A DNA stretch of 64,000 bases from assembly GCF_040954645.1 (NCBI RefSeq), contig NC_092811.1, forward strand, positions 122,409,411 through 122,473,410, written 5' to 3'. The notes under the pieces were generated by a model, which did not search any database, had not been told where the DNA came from, and saw only the letters and a list, made by a program, of their open reading frames with translations. Positions 46,325 to 57,849 of the stretch are shown here, in pieces. The DNA is from Diabrotica undecimpunctata (taxonomy: Eukaryota; Arthropoda; Insecta; Coleoptera; Chrysomelidae). How positions within the stretch are numbered: the stretch's first letter is position 1; every line of letters starts with the position of its first letter. A program made the translations under genes and the position numbers.

Positions 46325-47403
46325 ATCAACCCTGCCAAAGCTTTCCTCCTCCTCAGTTCTAATCCCTCTTGAGATATGGTGACACCAAGTTTTTTCACGA
46401 TTTCCTTCCATCCTTCCCTGTCCTGGACTAGTTATGCGGCTTCGTGTAACCCTTGGTTAATCAATATTTTTTTTTGATCTATCCAACAGCTTGGAGGTCT
46501 TATCTTCCCCCTCCTTCAACTCTACCCTCGACTATCAGTTTTTCTATTTTTTATTACGGTAGTGCGATGATCAATCCAGGATATTCTTAGCATGCGGCGG
46601 TATACCCACATTTCAAAAGCGTCTAGTTTATTTTTATCCGTTTTCTTTAAGGTCCACGTTTTGGATGCATGTGTGGCTATGGGAAAAATGAGTGCCCTTA
46701 CCAGCCTTAGTTTTGTGTGTATTGTTGTGCTAGAATTTTTACAAATTGTTACCAGTTTCATCATAGCTGTTCTAGCAATAGTCAACCTTCTACGTATCTC
46801 TCTGTCACACCCTCCGTCATTTGTTATTAGGGACCCCAGGTATATATAACTATTTACTACTTCAAAGCCCAATTTCTTTAATGTGTTGAAGATTATTCCA
46901 ATCTCTGTCTACTATTATGATCTTTGTTTTACTCCTATTTAGCTTCAGTCCATATGTTTTGGTTTTCTCCTCCACACATCTCATTATGTCTTCCATTTCT
47001 TCTTGATTTGTCGCGATTATTAAAGTGTCATCAGCATATCTCAAGTTACTGATTTTTTGACCTACTGATATTCCATCCTTCCATCCGTCTAGTACCTTTC
47101 GTATAATATGTTCGCTGTAGATATTAAACAGAGTTGGCGAGATTATGCATCCCTGCCTAACACCTGCTTCTGTTCTGGAATGATCGGAATGGGTGTTGTT
47201 TATTTTTACTGTGCTCTTATTATTTTCATATAGACTTCTCATTAGTTGAATTAAGTGTTGGGGTGTTTGCATTTCCGCTAGTATGGACCATAGCTGCTGC
47301 CATTTGACTTTATCGAAAGCCTTTGTGTAATCCACAAAGCACATAAGCTTAGGAGTATTGAATTCAAGAGATTTTTCGATAGCTTCGCCAAGGCTTTACA
47401 ATA
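46325..47403 (-). pseudogene. LINE reverse transcriptase with intact YADD, one frameshift
   Basis: From 47403 the minus strand reads SLGEAIEKSLEFNTPKL, CFVDYTKAFDKVKWQQLWSI, AGVRQGCIISPTLFNIYSEH and the catalytic LRYADDTLIIA. A frameshift near 46865 follows, then VVNSYIYLGSLITNDGGCDR, AFEMWVYRRMLRISWIDH and, in another frame near 46440-46330, LVQDREGWKEIVKKLG and SQEGLELRRRKALAG. The element is 5'-truncated. The fragment at 60740-61030 is related. Confidence 0.85.
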
Positions 47404-48579
47404 AATAAATTTGGCGATACTTATGGCATCTATGGGTGATTGTGTGGCTTCCCAATTAGTTGCTTAGGTCCTCCTGAGCTGCAGTTGTTCCATATATGTG
47501 TGGCCTCCCAATTAGATGGTTAGGTCCTCCAATAAAGTCAATAAATTCTCCAATAATATCCCATAAAACCAAAAAACTGGTAATACAGCCAAAAAATTCT
47601 TGAATACGTCCAATAAAAAAGCAATGTTTTCTTTAAAGTTGTTTGTACAAAAGCACAGCACACTCCCACCTAACAGTGCCAGTCTCGTGTTAACGAGTAA
47701 AACGACGATTGATGCATCGCCTAGTGCCAGGGTGCGTAACTATTTATACATGGCGGTAAATTCAAAAGGCACGTAAAATTACCTACGATAGTATACTCAC
47801 TTTAAAATAAGGAAAAATCAGTCTAATCCTAAAATAACAAAAAAAAATCCTTATTCTATACGATATGTATTTGGGTTTTCTTGTCATGTTGAGGTTATAT
47901 TTATTTTCCATTACATAAATGGTTAAAGTGGTTAAAAAAATTAAAGAATAAAATGTAGAATAAAATCTTTATTTATAAAAATGTTGCAAAAAATGTTATA
48001 TGTGTTACAAGAAATATTAATAATACAAGCCAAGTAATGTAGTGTTCTTCATGTTGTAACAAGAACTTGTCAGTATTTAAATAATTGTTTTTTCATTCTA
48101 ATGTCAAATGTTATGTGAATACAAGCCTGGTCTTGGTCTCCTTACGTGGTCGTGGTAAAAACAAACTTGGAACGGCTGTTCTCTTAATGCCCCTATGTCC
48201 TTTGGTTATACCTCTGGTTATAACTTTGATTATATCCTCCTCTCTATAAAATGACTAGCGCATACATGATAATTGTTATAGTTTTTGTTGCAACATTCTC
48301 TAATGTAGGGCTCTTAACAGCATTCACCCATTTATCAAACATATCCATATAGTTTCGTGGAATTGGAAAACGGTATTGTTTGCTAGTATTGCTAGCAATT
48401 CTTCATGTTTTCATTGTTATTCCATGTAATGTGTTCGATTTCATAATTAAAAATCGTCTAAAATTGTACCTTTTTGCACTATTTATGAAAAAATAAAACA
48501 AATAAAAATATGGCGCCTTATATTCTTCTCAAGGGAAGGAAAACTTTGACTTTGATGACATACAGTGATAACAATGCGC
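47404..48579. other. No gene; short direct repeat
   Basis: A 56-bp-period direct repeat lies at 47442-47533 (GTGTGGC, TCCCAATTAG and TTAGGTCCTCC occur in both units). The rest is AT-rich with no recognisable feature. Confidence 0.5.
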
Positions 48580-49005
48580 AGGTACGAGATTATCTGTGGT
48601 AGAAAAATGCTATGCCCAAAGGCTTGATGTTTTTATATGCTTCATTGACTATCAAAAAGACTTTGATAAAGGCATGAGCCACTCTTAGAGCGATTACAGG
48701 AAATTGGTATTGATGATAAGGATATAAGAATAATAAAAGAACTATATTGGAAACAATCAGCAGAAATCCACAATAATAATGATCTTTTAACGGACACTTT
48801 CAAAATATTAAGAGGAGTCCAACAGGGATGTATACTATCTCCTATTTTCTTCGATATTTATGTTGAGACAATATTTCATTTAGATTTACGAAATGAGAGA
48901 CAGATTATTGGCGTTTCAATAAATAATATCCATTACGGAGGCAATGCCACAATAATAGCTAATAGCATTGAAGACCTTCCCATAAGGCAACTTATCTTCC
49001 TCCCT
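48580..49005 (+). pseudogene. LINE reverse-transcriptase fragment
   Basis: Plus-strand frames give DVFICFIDYQKDFDKG, then EIGIDDKDIRIIKELYWKQS, ILRGVQQGCILSPIFFDIYV and INNIHYGGNATIIANSIEDL. These are the FIDYxKAFD, GVRQGCxLSP and (F/Y)ADD regions of a LINE RT. The catalytic block is degraded to YGGN. Both ends are truncated. Confidence 0.75.
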
Positions 49006-49339
49006 TAAAGACAAAATACTTTCCCAAAAATTTAAAAGATTTTTATAGGGCTAGGAAGGAAAGGCTAACATTATTGCCAAATTTATTACTTTTGTTTGAT
49101 CTTGTCGTCTTTTTTAGCATTTGAAACTTGTGCTTTTAAAACACAATTAAATTTGGGCGAATTGATTTAAATGGCAGCGTCGCTTTATAATGACCTCTCA
49201 TTCATTTCACAGGCGGGACCCGACGCAAAATGTTGCGTATGTGAAATTTATTTTAATATCAGTATAGACTTTTTTTATTATTATTTTTTTTAATTAGCAG
49301 TAGGGAGGATTCCAATGCAGCGTATTGGGGGTGTAAATA

Positions 49340-49700
49340 TTAAAGTAACTTGCTATCAAAAAGTCCTCGTAGACACTTTGTCTCAGGATCAGCAACCTTA
49401 TGTAGAGTCGTACGTTGCCATGTTACCAATTCCACTGATAACTTTAACATCTTAACATATAAGATCGAATAATGTAATCTAAATTTAAACTAATAAACGT
49501 TTAACGGGTTTTTACCCAAATATTTAGTGGCTCAAAACATGTATACACCTAGAAACACTGATGATGGAATACAGATTCCGAAAACGTTTTGTGATATAGC
49601 CCGATTGGGTATTTTAATTATATACCTTTTATAAAGGATTTTAAATAAATTTTTCTGTGATACATGGTATACAGCCAGCTACCAGAACTTAGATTCCTTG
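49340..49700 (-). repeat. Penelope-tail-like dispersed repeat, copy 2
   Basis: This is the inverted counterpart of 20660-21010. Here the plus strand contains CACTGATGATGGAAT, then GATTCCGAAAACG. A CTGATGA box, a GGAAT/ATTCC stem and GAAA resemble a hammerhead core with one extra base before stem II. The block ATAGCCCGATTGGGTATTTT follows. Confidence 0.6.
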
Positions 49701-50509
49701 TGGAGTTTATAAAAATAACATTTGTATTTAATTAATAATAGGCGGTAGCTGGTTTGTTCTTAGTTTCATGCATGGAAGACAGTGATGCTAGATAAAAATT
49801 ATGCGCCCGGTAATGACGTACGGGTAAAGAACCATGGAATAAACTGTAGACTTTGCTACACTTTCATACCTTCTATATAAATATGATCAAAAAGTGTCTT
49901 GAAAGGTTTTACAGGTTTAGAATGTCATACCCAGCTATAATTAAACGAGCAATAGAAAAACACCCGTTTCCATTTACATGTAAAAAAAAACTGAAATCAA
50001 TTACCACACACTTTTATGAAACTCGCCATATATTGCTTAAGATTGCTTCTAAAGGCAATTAATATTAATATGAAAAACTGAAAAAATTCTCGGTCGTTTG
50101 ACGTGAAAGCAAAACGTGTGAGTCATAACATCTAAGTACCTGTACACCTTGTCATTCTAATCGAATTCCTAACTGTACATGAAAGAAAATTATTTAACAC
50201 GATACGGCATCGTACAATCTAATAAACGCATTAATAAATTACCGAGCAGGTGTTTAAATGCATTTTCAGTGATAATATCACAAGCTTTTGACGTTGAAGG
50301 CTGTTTTCTACTGCGATTAAATCTATGATAGCAAAGTAATATAAGAAAAAGCAAATAAACAATAAATTATTATTAATTTTAGTATTACTCCAGTCACTCG
50401 GGCTATTTACCTCCCAATTTTGTCGGACTGAACCGATTTACTTGAAATTGGGTGAGTTGATGGGAAAGTGATCAACTAACAAAAGTTATATGACACAGGT
50501 CCTTCCGGT
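49701..50509. other. No recognisable gene
   Basis: AT-rich. A 69-codon frame at 49853-50062 shows no family motif. Confidence 0.45.
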
Positions 50510-51334
50510 TCTGCCGTTAAGGTCTCCTGTTATAATGGTGTTGTCTCTTTCTGTCTCTGTCTCTTTACCGTATATGTCTATATGCATTTTAATTATCCTC
50601 TCGTTGATTAGCTCCCATGTTCTAACACTGTTCTTCCACTTATTTTTGATTAGTATTCCCACTCCTGCCTTTGTTCTACATTCCTTATTAACTCAGCTCC
50701 AGCAGTGGATATGGTCTTCTATTGTTTCCGTTCCATTTCCTTTCTTTTTGGTTTCTGCTAGTACTAGTATGTTGCTTTCTCTAAACTCCTTGATCACTTC
50801 CGTCGCCTTTTTGTTCCATCATGTTTTGATTTTTGGTTGAGCTTTAATAAGACTGGGTCTTCCGAACTCTTCGCAACATTGCCCCCCCCCCCCGTACCTG
50901 ATGGGGCTCCCTGTACTCCATGGGAAATCTGTGGATTTCCACCCGGGGATATGTTTTCGTATTTGGCTTGGCTTTTTCATCTTGCGATTTTCGTTCCTCT
51001 TACCCTTACGTTTTTCTGTGTGTTAGGTTGCTAATTCCTAACGCCACAACCCCCGTTTAGCGGACCTTTTTTTCAGCCGCCCATTCTGGATCAGACGCTG
51101 TTGGTTCTTCCTCCCTCTCGACCATTGTGACTTTTCCAGCCATCCTCTGCTCTTGAGACCGTTGACCGGTTTTCACCTGTACCCCAGGCAGGGACCCTCA
51201 CAGGGTGCTATCAGCCGGGTCAGCTGAACCCTGGTTTTTTTTAGAGGTGTTACTCCTCTATCCCTCCTCTTTTATCCGGTCTTGGGACTTCTGCATCGGT
51301 TATAGAGCTACTCAATTCACCCCATACCAATACA
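50510..51334 (-). pseudogene. LINE 5' segment, inverted: 5' UTR and endonuclease N-terminal half
   Basis: On the minus strand this starts with a GC-rich 5' UTR-like block (51334 to about 50900), then encodes EVIKEFRESNILVLAETKKK, HCWS, CRTKAGVGILIKNKWKNSV and IITGDLNGR. These are the N-terminal half of an exonuclease/endonuclease/phosphatase-type LINE endonuclease, ending at the GDxN motif. The endonuclease continues in the forward orientation at 51335. A stop near 50820 and other lesions are present. See the plus-strand partner. Confidence 0.82.
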
Positions 51335-52890
51335 GGCAGAGTTGGACCAGAAGCAAAGAAAGCGATAAAGTAGTGGAGAGATTTGGAGAGGATGAACAAA
51401 ACGATAACGGAGAACGTCTGATTTAATTATGCGAACTAAACAACCTAAAAATTGCCAACGGATTCTTCAGACATAAAAATATTCATAAATATACCTACAT
51501 GGAAGCAAGAAACACGAAAGCTGAAATCGATAATAGACTACGTAAGAGTCAAACAAGATACCACAATAAAGATAAAAGATGTGAGAGTCAGAAGAAGAGC
51601 AGTATGTGGAACTGACCATAAACTACTGACAGCAAAAATGGGCATTAATTGGAAACATAACAAGACCCCTCTACAGAAGGACCGTTGAACACTCTAAGAG
51701 AAAAACAATACAATATAGAACTACTCTAAGAACAATCAATAAGAGAACTATACAAACAACGTCTAGACCAAAAATTAATAGAATTCAGATACGGCAACAT
51801 CGAAGAAATATAAGAGCATATAAAGGCGAGTATAAAACAAGCAGCATTCGAAGCCCTTGGAGAGAAAGAACATATAACAAATAAACAACACTATTATGAA
51901 ATAAATGAACCAATAAAAAGAATAATTGAAGAAAAAAAGCAACTGTACAGAAAATGGCTGACTACAAACAACGATGAAGTTTATAAAGAATATAGGGAAA
52001 AAGAATGGGAAAGAACATGCTTAAATATTGAAACATACATAGGAGGTACAAAAACTTCGGAGCAATGGAAAGTACTGAGAGGATTGAAACAAAACTCAAA
52101 AGAAAAAATTAAATTGGGAAATACACAGGACAAAAAATGGAAGGACTATTACAAGGAACTGCTAACAAAACAAAGACATTGGAAAAGGAAACAGGCTAGG
52201 ACGAAGCAGATCCCCACAACAAGAAATAGAAATAACAGATAGGGAAATGAGAACGGCCATAAAAGCAATCAAAAATAAGAAAGCACCGGGACCTGGAGGC
52301 ATCTCACCTGAACTTATAAAATACGGATCAGAAAAATTACACTGGATGATACAATGGATATTTCAGAAAGCCATAAATGGAGAACAGCCCCCAAAGGAAT
52401 GGTCGGAGGCATGTATGACATCTATATTTAAGAAAAGAGATAGAAAACGATACGAAAACTACAGAGGAATAAGTATAATATCATAATAGGAAGATTATAT
52501 GGGAAGATACTGCGATAAAAGATAGAGCAAGCGATAACAGGCAAAATCGGGGAGGATCAGGTAGGCTTCACTGTATGAACATCATGCATAGACCACATAT
52601 ACACACTGGAACAACTGTTGAAAAAGAAAAAGCAAAAAATAGAGATATACATTTGGCATTTGTAGACCTAAGAAAGGCGTATGACTCTGTACCAAGGTCA
52701 GAACTATGGGAGACCATCTACAAATCAGAAATACAGACGGAACTCATAGAAGTTACAAAAGCTCTGCATAAAAAATAAAATGTCCATTACAATGGGAACA
52801 AGAATTGTAGGAGACTTCATAACAACAAAAGGGCTCCTGCAGGGTTGTTCCACATCTCCAACCCTATTCAAGAAAGAAATTCAATAGCTA
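51335..52890 (+). pseudogene. LINE 3' segment: endonuclease C-terminal half and RT, truncated
   Basis: Beginning with GRVGPEAK, the plus strand continues the endonuclease from where the inverted segment stops: NDNGERLI, LCELNNLKIANGFF, SIIDYVRVKQDTTIKIKDVR and CGTDHKLLTAKM. The linker and RT follow: IKAIKNKKAPGPGGISPELI, WSEACMTSIFKKRDRKR and YENYRGISIIS, LAFVDLRKAYDSVPRSELWE and LLQGCSTSPTLFK near 52835. The sequence then stops resembling a LINE, so the catalytic YADD is absent. Several frameshifts are present. Confidence 0.85.
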
Positions 52891-53212
52891 TTTATGATTG
52901 AAAACAGAGAATTTTTATTGGAAGTCACGTTTTTTAACGGTTTTTCGTGAATAACCCTTTGATAGAAAAAGTATGCAAAACAAAAATGAAGCTTAAGGAA
53001 GCTTTAAGAAGCTAAAAGAAGAATGAGATTCATTTTTACAAGATATTCTAGATACAATACAAGTGATGTATGGTCGGCGAAAGACATTTTTTTTGCGAAT
53101 ATTTGGATCAATGTATTCAACGTTAAATTATAAAAAAAAAGGTTGATTTTTCGAGGGTAATGATGCAAAAGTTATCTCATTATCATTTTTGAACTTTTAG
53201 ATTACTTTGAGG
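52891..53212. other. No recognisable gene
   Basis: AT-rich spacer between the LINE and the hammerhead-family repeat. Confidence 0.5.
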
Positions 53213-54420
53213 CCTCTTCAGAACGGCTTTCACAGTCGCTCTGAACGTGAAAATAAATCTTTTCTGTCTTAGGAAGCAACTCTAACACGGCTTCGTATAG
53301 ACGCAAATAGCGACATCTGATATTAAAATCCGTAAACTAATTTTCGAAACCAAATTCAGAACTTTGCTTTAATCTGTGCCTTCTAAGAATTGCAAGGCAA
53401 AACAAACGTTGATAAAGATGTTATTAGAGACATGGGGAATCTAAAAATTGCATTCCACAACATATCTCCTCAACTAAGCAAAATTCTTAGCGAATTGGTT
53501 TCTAGTACTCGTACAGAGTATATCGAAATAAAAAGGAAAAGACAGTTAAGATTTGATTTTTTTTCTTTTTTCTTTAAAAAGAAAAAATATTTTCCTTTGT
53601 ATTCCGATATACTCTGTACGAGTACTAGAAACCAATTCGCTAGGAATTTTGCTTAGTTGAGGAGATATGTTGTGGAATAAAATTTTTAATTACTATTTAA
53701 ATGGGAATAAGCCACAATTAAAGGTTAAAATACGTTTATTGGCGTTTCAATTTCCACTTCGGAAATCGTTCTCAAAATACAAACATTAGTAAATTGAACA
53801 GTAAATTTTTCCCTCATAATTTACTATGGAATCACTAACAGGAGAATTTTACTGTCATCATGGCATGTGTTTGTCTTTTTAAAGACGAATTACATGCTAT
53901 GATCTTTTCTGACGAATATTCTCAAGTTAAGGTTGATTTCATGTAATCGAATGGTCGTCTTATATCTGTATCTTATAAGTAAAGTCGTCCCAGGAACGCA
54001 ACTCAACAATATTGGCAATATCATTTTAAAGTCGTCTACTTTAAAATGTATAATGTATGTCTGAATTGTCAATATAGATGAGTCAGATAAAATTAAATTA
54101 TTAGAAGAATTTTTCACTAAGTAACAAAAAACAAAATTTGTTTAATTTACTAATGTTTGTATTTTGAGAACGATTTCCGAAGTGGAAATTGAAACGTCAA
54201 TAAACGTATTTTAACCTTTAATTGTGGCTTATTCCCATTTAAATAGTAATTAATTTAAAATGCCACAAGAAAATAGCTTCAGAACAATGCAATTTTTAGA
54301 TTCCCCATGTCTCTAATAACATCTTTGTCAACGTCTGTTTTGCCTTGCAAGTCTTAGAAGGCACAGATTAAAGCAAAGTTCTGAATTTGGTTTCGAAAAT
54401 TAGTTTACGGATTTTAATGA
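53213..54420. mobile_element. Hammerhead-family inverted repeat, split by a palindromic element
   Basis: The left arm (53213-53570) begins inside the hammerhead (only the CTGAAGAG half, minus strand, remains) and runs through the family body (CTGTCTTAGGAAGCAACTC, GACATGGGGAATCTAAAAAT). A T-rich spacer and an inverted arm (53600-53685, then 54285-54420) follow. The arms around 53480-53540 and 53600-53680 form a long hairpin. A 568-bp element interrupts the right arm. No target duplication was recognised, and the left end is truncated within the ribozyme. Confidence 0.8.
53686..54253. mobile_element. 568-bp element with 115-bp inverted repeats
   Basis: Arms 53686-53800 and 54139-54253 are nearly perfect inverted repeats (TTAATTACTATTTAAATGGG at the outer ends). 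Inside each arm, GATTTCCGAAGTGGAAAT can form a stem followed by TGAAACG, a layout reminiscent of hammerhead-like Penelope termini, but the CTGANGA box is not canonical. It is non-coding and inserted within the hammerhead-family repeat. Confidence 0.7.
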
Positions 54421-55689
54421 ATAATTTTATTTAAACCGCCCAACCATAAAAGTCCTACATTACTCAATCGTCTAATGTTTGTTATCTCATCTATCTTCTC
54501 TAGTAATTATTTATGACGACGTTTGCTCCTAGTCTATTATTATTAACCATCGCCAGAAAGAAATTTTCAAAGACACTATTCGTAGTGTTGCGTAAAATTC
54601 ATTCAGTTGCTCTTTCAGAAATAATGTGGGATATCCAATAAGACAATGGACGGCTTGTTTTAATGGCGATCTAAAAATAACTAATAGGTGGTTCCGAACT
54701 TTCTTCGTTAGGTGTTGAAAAGTGCCGTTTATAGATTACCAACTGAGAGAAATATTTATAAATAAGGTTTGGCTATTACACCACATAAACTCGATAGTGA
54801 TTTTAAGTTTTGATAGAATTTTCAGTACTGTATAAATTTAACAGCGCTCAAACTTTCTAATAATTACAATTTTCATAACAATACCGATTACCAGACAATA
54901 AAAGAATTGTGGTCACACAAACAAATCTCCGCTTGAACGGTTTTATTGTATTTATATTATTCATTAGGCCATCAAGCTGTGAAATTGGCTATATACGAGA
55001 AGAGTAAGTGGTTCGCCGGACCCTCCACCCTGTAAACACCCCAATGCCAATGTCAATGTCGGGATTACCGTACACCTTGTATAGATTTTGCATTGTACAG
55101 CTCACCGTTATACTTTGTACCCTAGTTGTAATCGTTTTTACCTGTACAACAGGGGCGTATTTTGAATATATATAAGAGTAAGAAAAAAGAAGTACTTGTG
55201 ACTCGTTTGGAAAAAATATATAAATGTTTTGGATGGGTTGGAGTCAATAAAAGGGGCTATTAGTTAACTATTTATTATCTCGAGCTTTCAATTGTGTTTA
55301 CAAGTATTATCAAGAGCTGCTAAAAAAGACAAAATATCTTACAAAGTTGAACTAGAAAGAAAAAATTTTTTGTTAACTCACCAAATAAAATTAATTTGGT
55401 TAATAAAATTGCTGCTAATACATTTCAAAAAGAATTACTACAAAAATGTCCTTATCTAATAAATGTTTCTCTGAAATTTTAGTATAATTTTGAAAACATT
55501 TTCTTAACACAAAAACAATTGAATTTATAAATAAGTTAGAATAGCGTTTCTAACGCTATTCTAACTAAAGCTAAAGTTGTCATCACTAAAATACATTTCA
55601 AGAAAAGTTGCAACACATACTAAGAGAAAATAACCCTACCTGAACCAATAACAGAACGGACTGGGCTAGCTTAAGATAAGAGTTAAGTG
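54421..55689. other. No gene; perfect hairpin and a decayed repeat
   Basis: A perfect 14-bp stem with a 3-nt loop lies at 55535-55565. Around 55260-55340, CTCGAGCTTTCAATTGTGTT followed by TATTATCAAGAGCTG resembles, on the minus strand, a decayed Penelope tail hairpin ending GAAAGCTCGAG. Nothing else recognised. Confidence 0.4.
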
Positions 55690-56720
55690 ACAGAATTTAC
55701 CTAAATGTACCAATCAAAACTAACGAACAATTTGATGAAATAGCAGAGAACTAACAATAAATATACAACAAGCAGCGTGGAACAATACCAAACAAATTAT
55801 AAGAAAACTCAAGGTCCAAATTATCCCAAAGAAATCCGGGAACTGGTGCAAAGAAAAAGAAAAGCCGGGGAAACATGACAAAGAAATAGAAATATAGAAA
55901 ATAAAAATAAAAAGAGAAACAAAGGCTCCGAAATTTGACTTAATATCAGGAGGAATACTAAAACAATTACCTAGGAAGGCGATCGTAAGACTCACAAACC
56001 TTATAAGTGTGGTATTCAGGTTAAAATATATACTAATAACATGGAAAGCAGCTTAACTAATCATGATTCCCAAACCAGAAAAACCAGTAAATAAAGAAGA
56101 ATCATACAGACCAATTTATTGCTACCAATTATCTTGAATATTGCTAACATTCATACAACCTATTCTCGACTACAAAGAAATTATTCCATCAATTTGGATT
56201 CCTTAACAGTAGACCAAACACATCGCATAACAAATATCTATAGATGAGAATGAAATATGCTCAGCTATTTTCCTAGACATAGCAAAAACATTCGACAAAG
56301 TGTGGTACAAAGGATTGCTACTAAAACTCGAAAGATATCTTTCCATCCACTATGTCCCGCTAATAGTCATATTTGGAAGACAGAACTTTTAGAGTTAAAC
56401 AGGAAGGTGAATCGACCAATCAAAGCAGGAATCACACAGAACATTATTTTTGGACTAATTATTGTATATCTGTGATATCGCTGTTACGGTAAATATTAAA
56501 CTGGCCACATTTGCAGCCGACACTACAATACTAACTGTCAGTGAAACATTCGATAAAACAACTAGACACCTCCAAAATGCAGTAAAAAAATCAGCACACC
56601 TGGTGTGTGGAAGATCCGATATACAGGTTGAAAAGAAGTGGTGCGAGAACAGAGCCTCGCGGAAGCTCATTGTTCTGTTTTCTTTTTTTACTCATTTTGT
56701 CGCCAATAACAACTTGAAAT
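55690..56720 (+). pseudogene. Jockey-like LINE fragment, heavily degraded
   Basis: Shifting plus-strand frames give NEQFDEIAEN, QQAAWNNTKQIIRKLKVQ, APKFDLISGGILKQLPRKAI, LIMIPKPEKPVNKEESYRPI, AIFLDIAKTFDKVWYKGLLL and TFAADTTILTVSETFD. These match the order of a Jockey-clade RT: IPKPGKxxxxxxSYRPIS, FLDIxKAFDxVW, then FADDTAIL. The second catalytic Asp context has decayed (FAAD). Many stops are present. Confidence 0.7.
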
Positions 56721-56729
56721 GTTAATTTG

Positions 56730-56930
56730 GTTGATTAATCATGCTATCGTTTTAGAAGGAATTGTTTATAAGAACTTGTATATAGAGTTCTTCTCTCCAC
56801 ACTGTGTCATAAGCTGCTGTATAAGATTGTAAGTGCTAATACCTTATCACAACAGTTTTGATTGGGTCTAAAACCAGCGTGCACTGCATAATTTTCTATC
56901 TGCAGTTATAATACCTGCAGACAATTTTTT
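56730..56930 (-). pseudogene. Short LINE RT scrap
   Basis: The minus strand reads HAGFRPNQNCCDKVLAL, a decayed HxGFRxxxSTxDxVLAL box of a Jockey-type RT. It is opposite in orientation to its left neighbour. Confidence 0.45.
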
Positions 56931-57059
56931 CAAAATAAAACTGGCATTACGACAAACGAATTTTACAAATAATTAACTGTGTTAACATTTTACTTTGGTA
57001 TTAAAAAAAATCTATTTTTACCGATAGTGCATTTAAAAATTGATTAATATTTTTTCCAT

Positions 57060-57460
57060 TTGTGATGCCGAAAGCTTCCTAACCTCGATCCGCCCCTAGC
57101 GACGACTGCGATCCACACAGCCGCCCTACAGCGGCTCCGTGATCCTTTCATACACCCTACGAACGAACGCTAGTCGCAATATTCGCATCAGTCGCTTTTT
57201 CCGTTTCCCGAAACATAGAGGCACAGCTTGCTCTGATTCCCGTTCATACAACTTCGTATTACTCGTTTCTATCGGCACAGGGTTGTGTGAGATTGCCGGA
57301 TATATCTAAATCTCGCGTGCGTTGGAATCGGACCGTGTTTGTTTTGTAGTTACTTCCTGTTTTAAAAGTTTTAATTTCGGATTTCAGTGGTTGGATGTTT
57401 AGTTAAAGTGGTGACACATACAAATGTTTAATTTTATTGGTAAGTTTTTGGATTATTCGA
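57060..57460 (+). other. GC-richer island with a splice-donor-like end
   Basis: This stretch is clearly less AT-rich than its surroundings. It ends with ATGTTTAATTTTATTG followed directly by GTAAGT near 57440, which could be a first exon or 5' UTR with a donor. No downstream exon is recognisable before the Penelope fragment. It could equally be part of an unidentified repeat. Confidence 0.2.
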
Positions 57461-57849
57461 TTTGATATTTGAACGAAACTAACAACTGTTCTGTTTTTAT
57501 TATTTATCTAATATATACAACAACACAATAGTCATAAACATCATTTCACCCAAATATTGTATTGTGATTGAACTTGTTTTTATATTGACAAGGAACTCAG
57601 AATGCTATATTTATAGTTCTTGTCATTTATCAGTTTTTTTTCATGCTAATTTTCAAAATCTTTCAATCTTTCTTTGATTATTGAGTATTAAGATGTCTGG
57701 TGTTATTTATTGTTATTTATCTATCTTAACGAATCCAGACGTCTGTCTTTTGCGGCACGCAAAAGCTCGCCGGAGTTATTTATGCCTGTCCAGTTCTTTA
57801 TTTTCCATAGCCACGATATTTGTTTGCAAATTAATCCTCTCTTGTCTTC

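Noticed and set aside
50884..50893. Run of C at 50.88 kb
   Set aside because: Short homopolymer within a LINE 5' UTR-like segment; no function inferred.
53390..53656. 88-codon open frame
   Set aside because: It lies inside the non-coding hammerhead-family repeat and runs through its T-rich hairpin loop; other copies do not keep the frame open.
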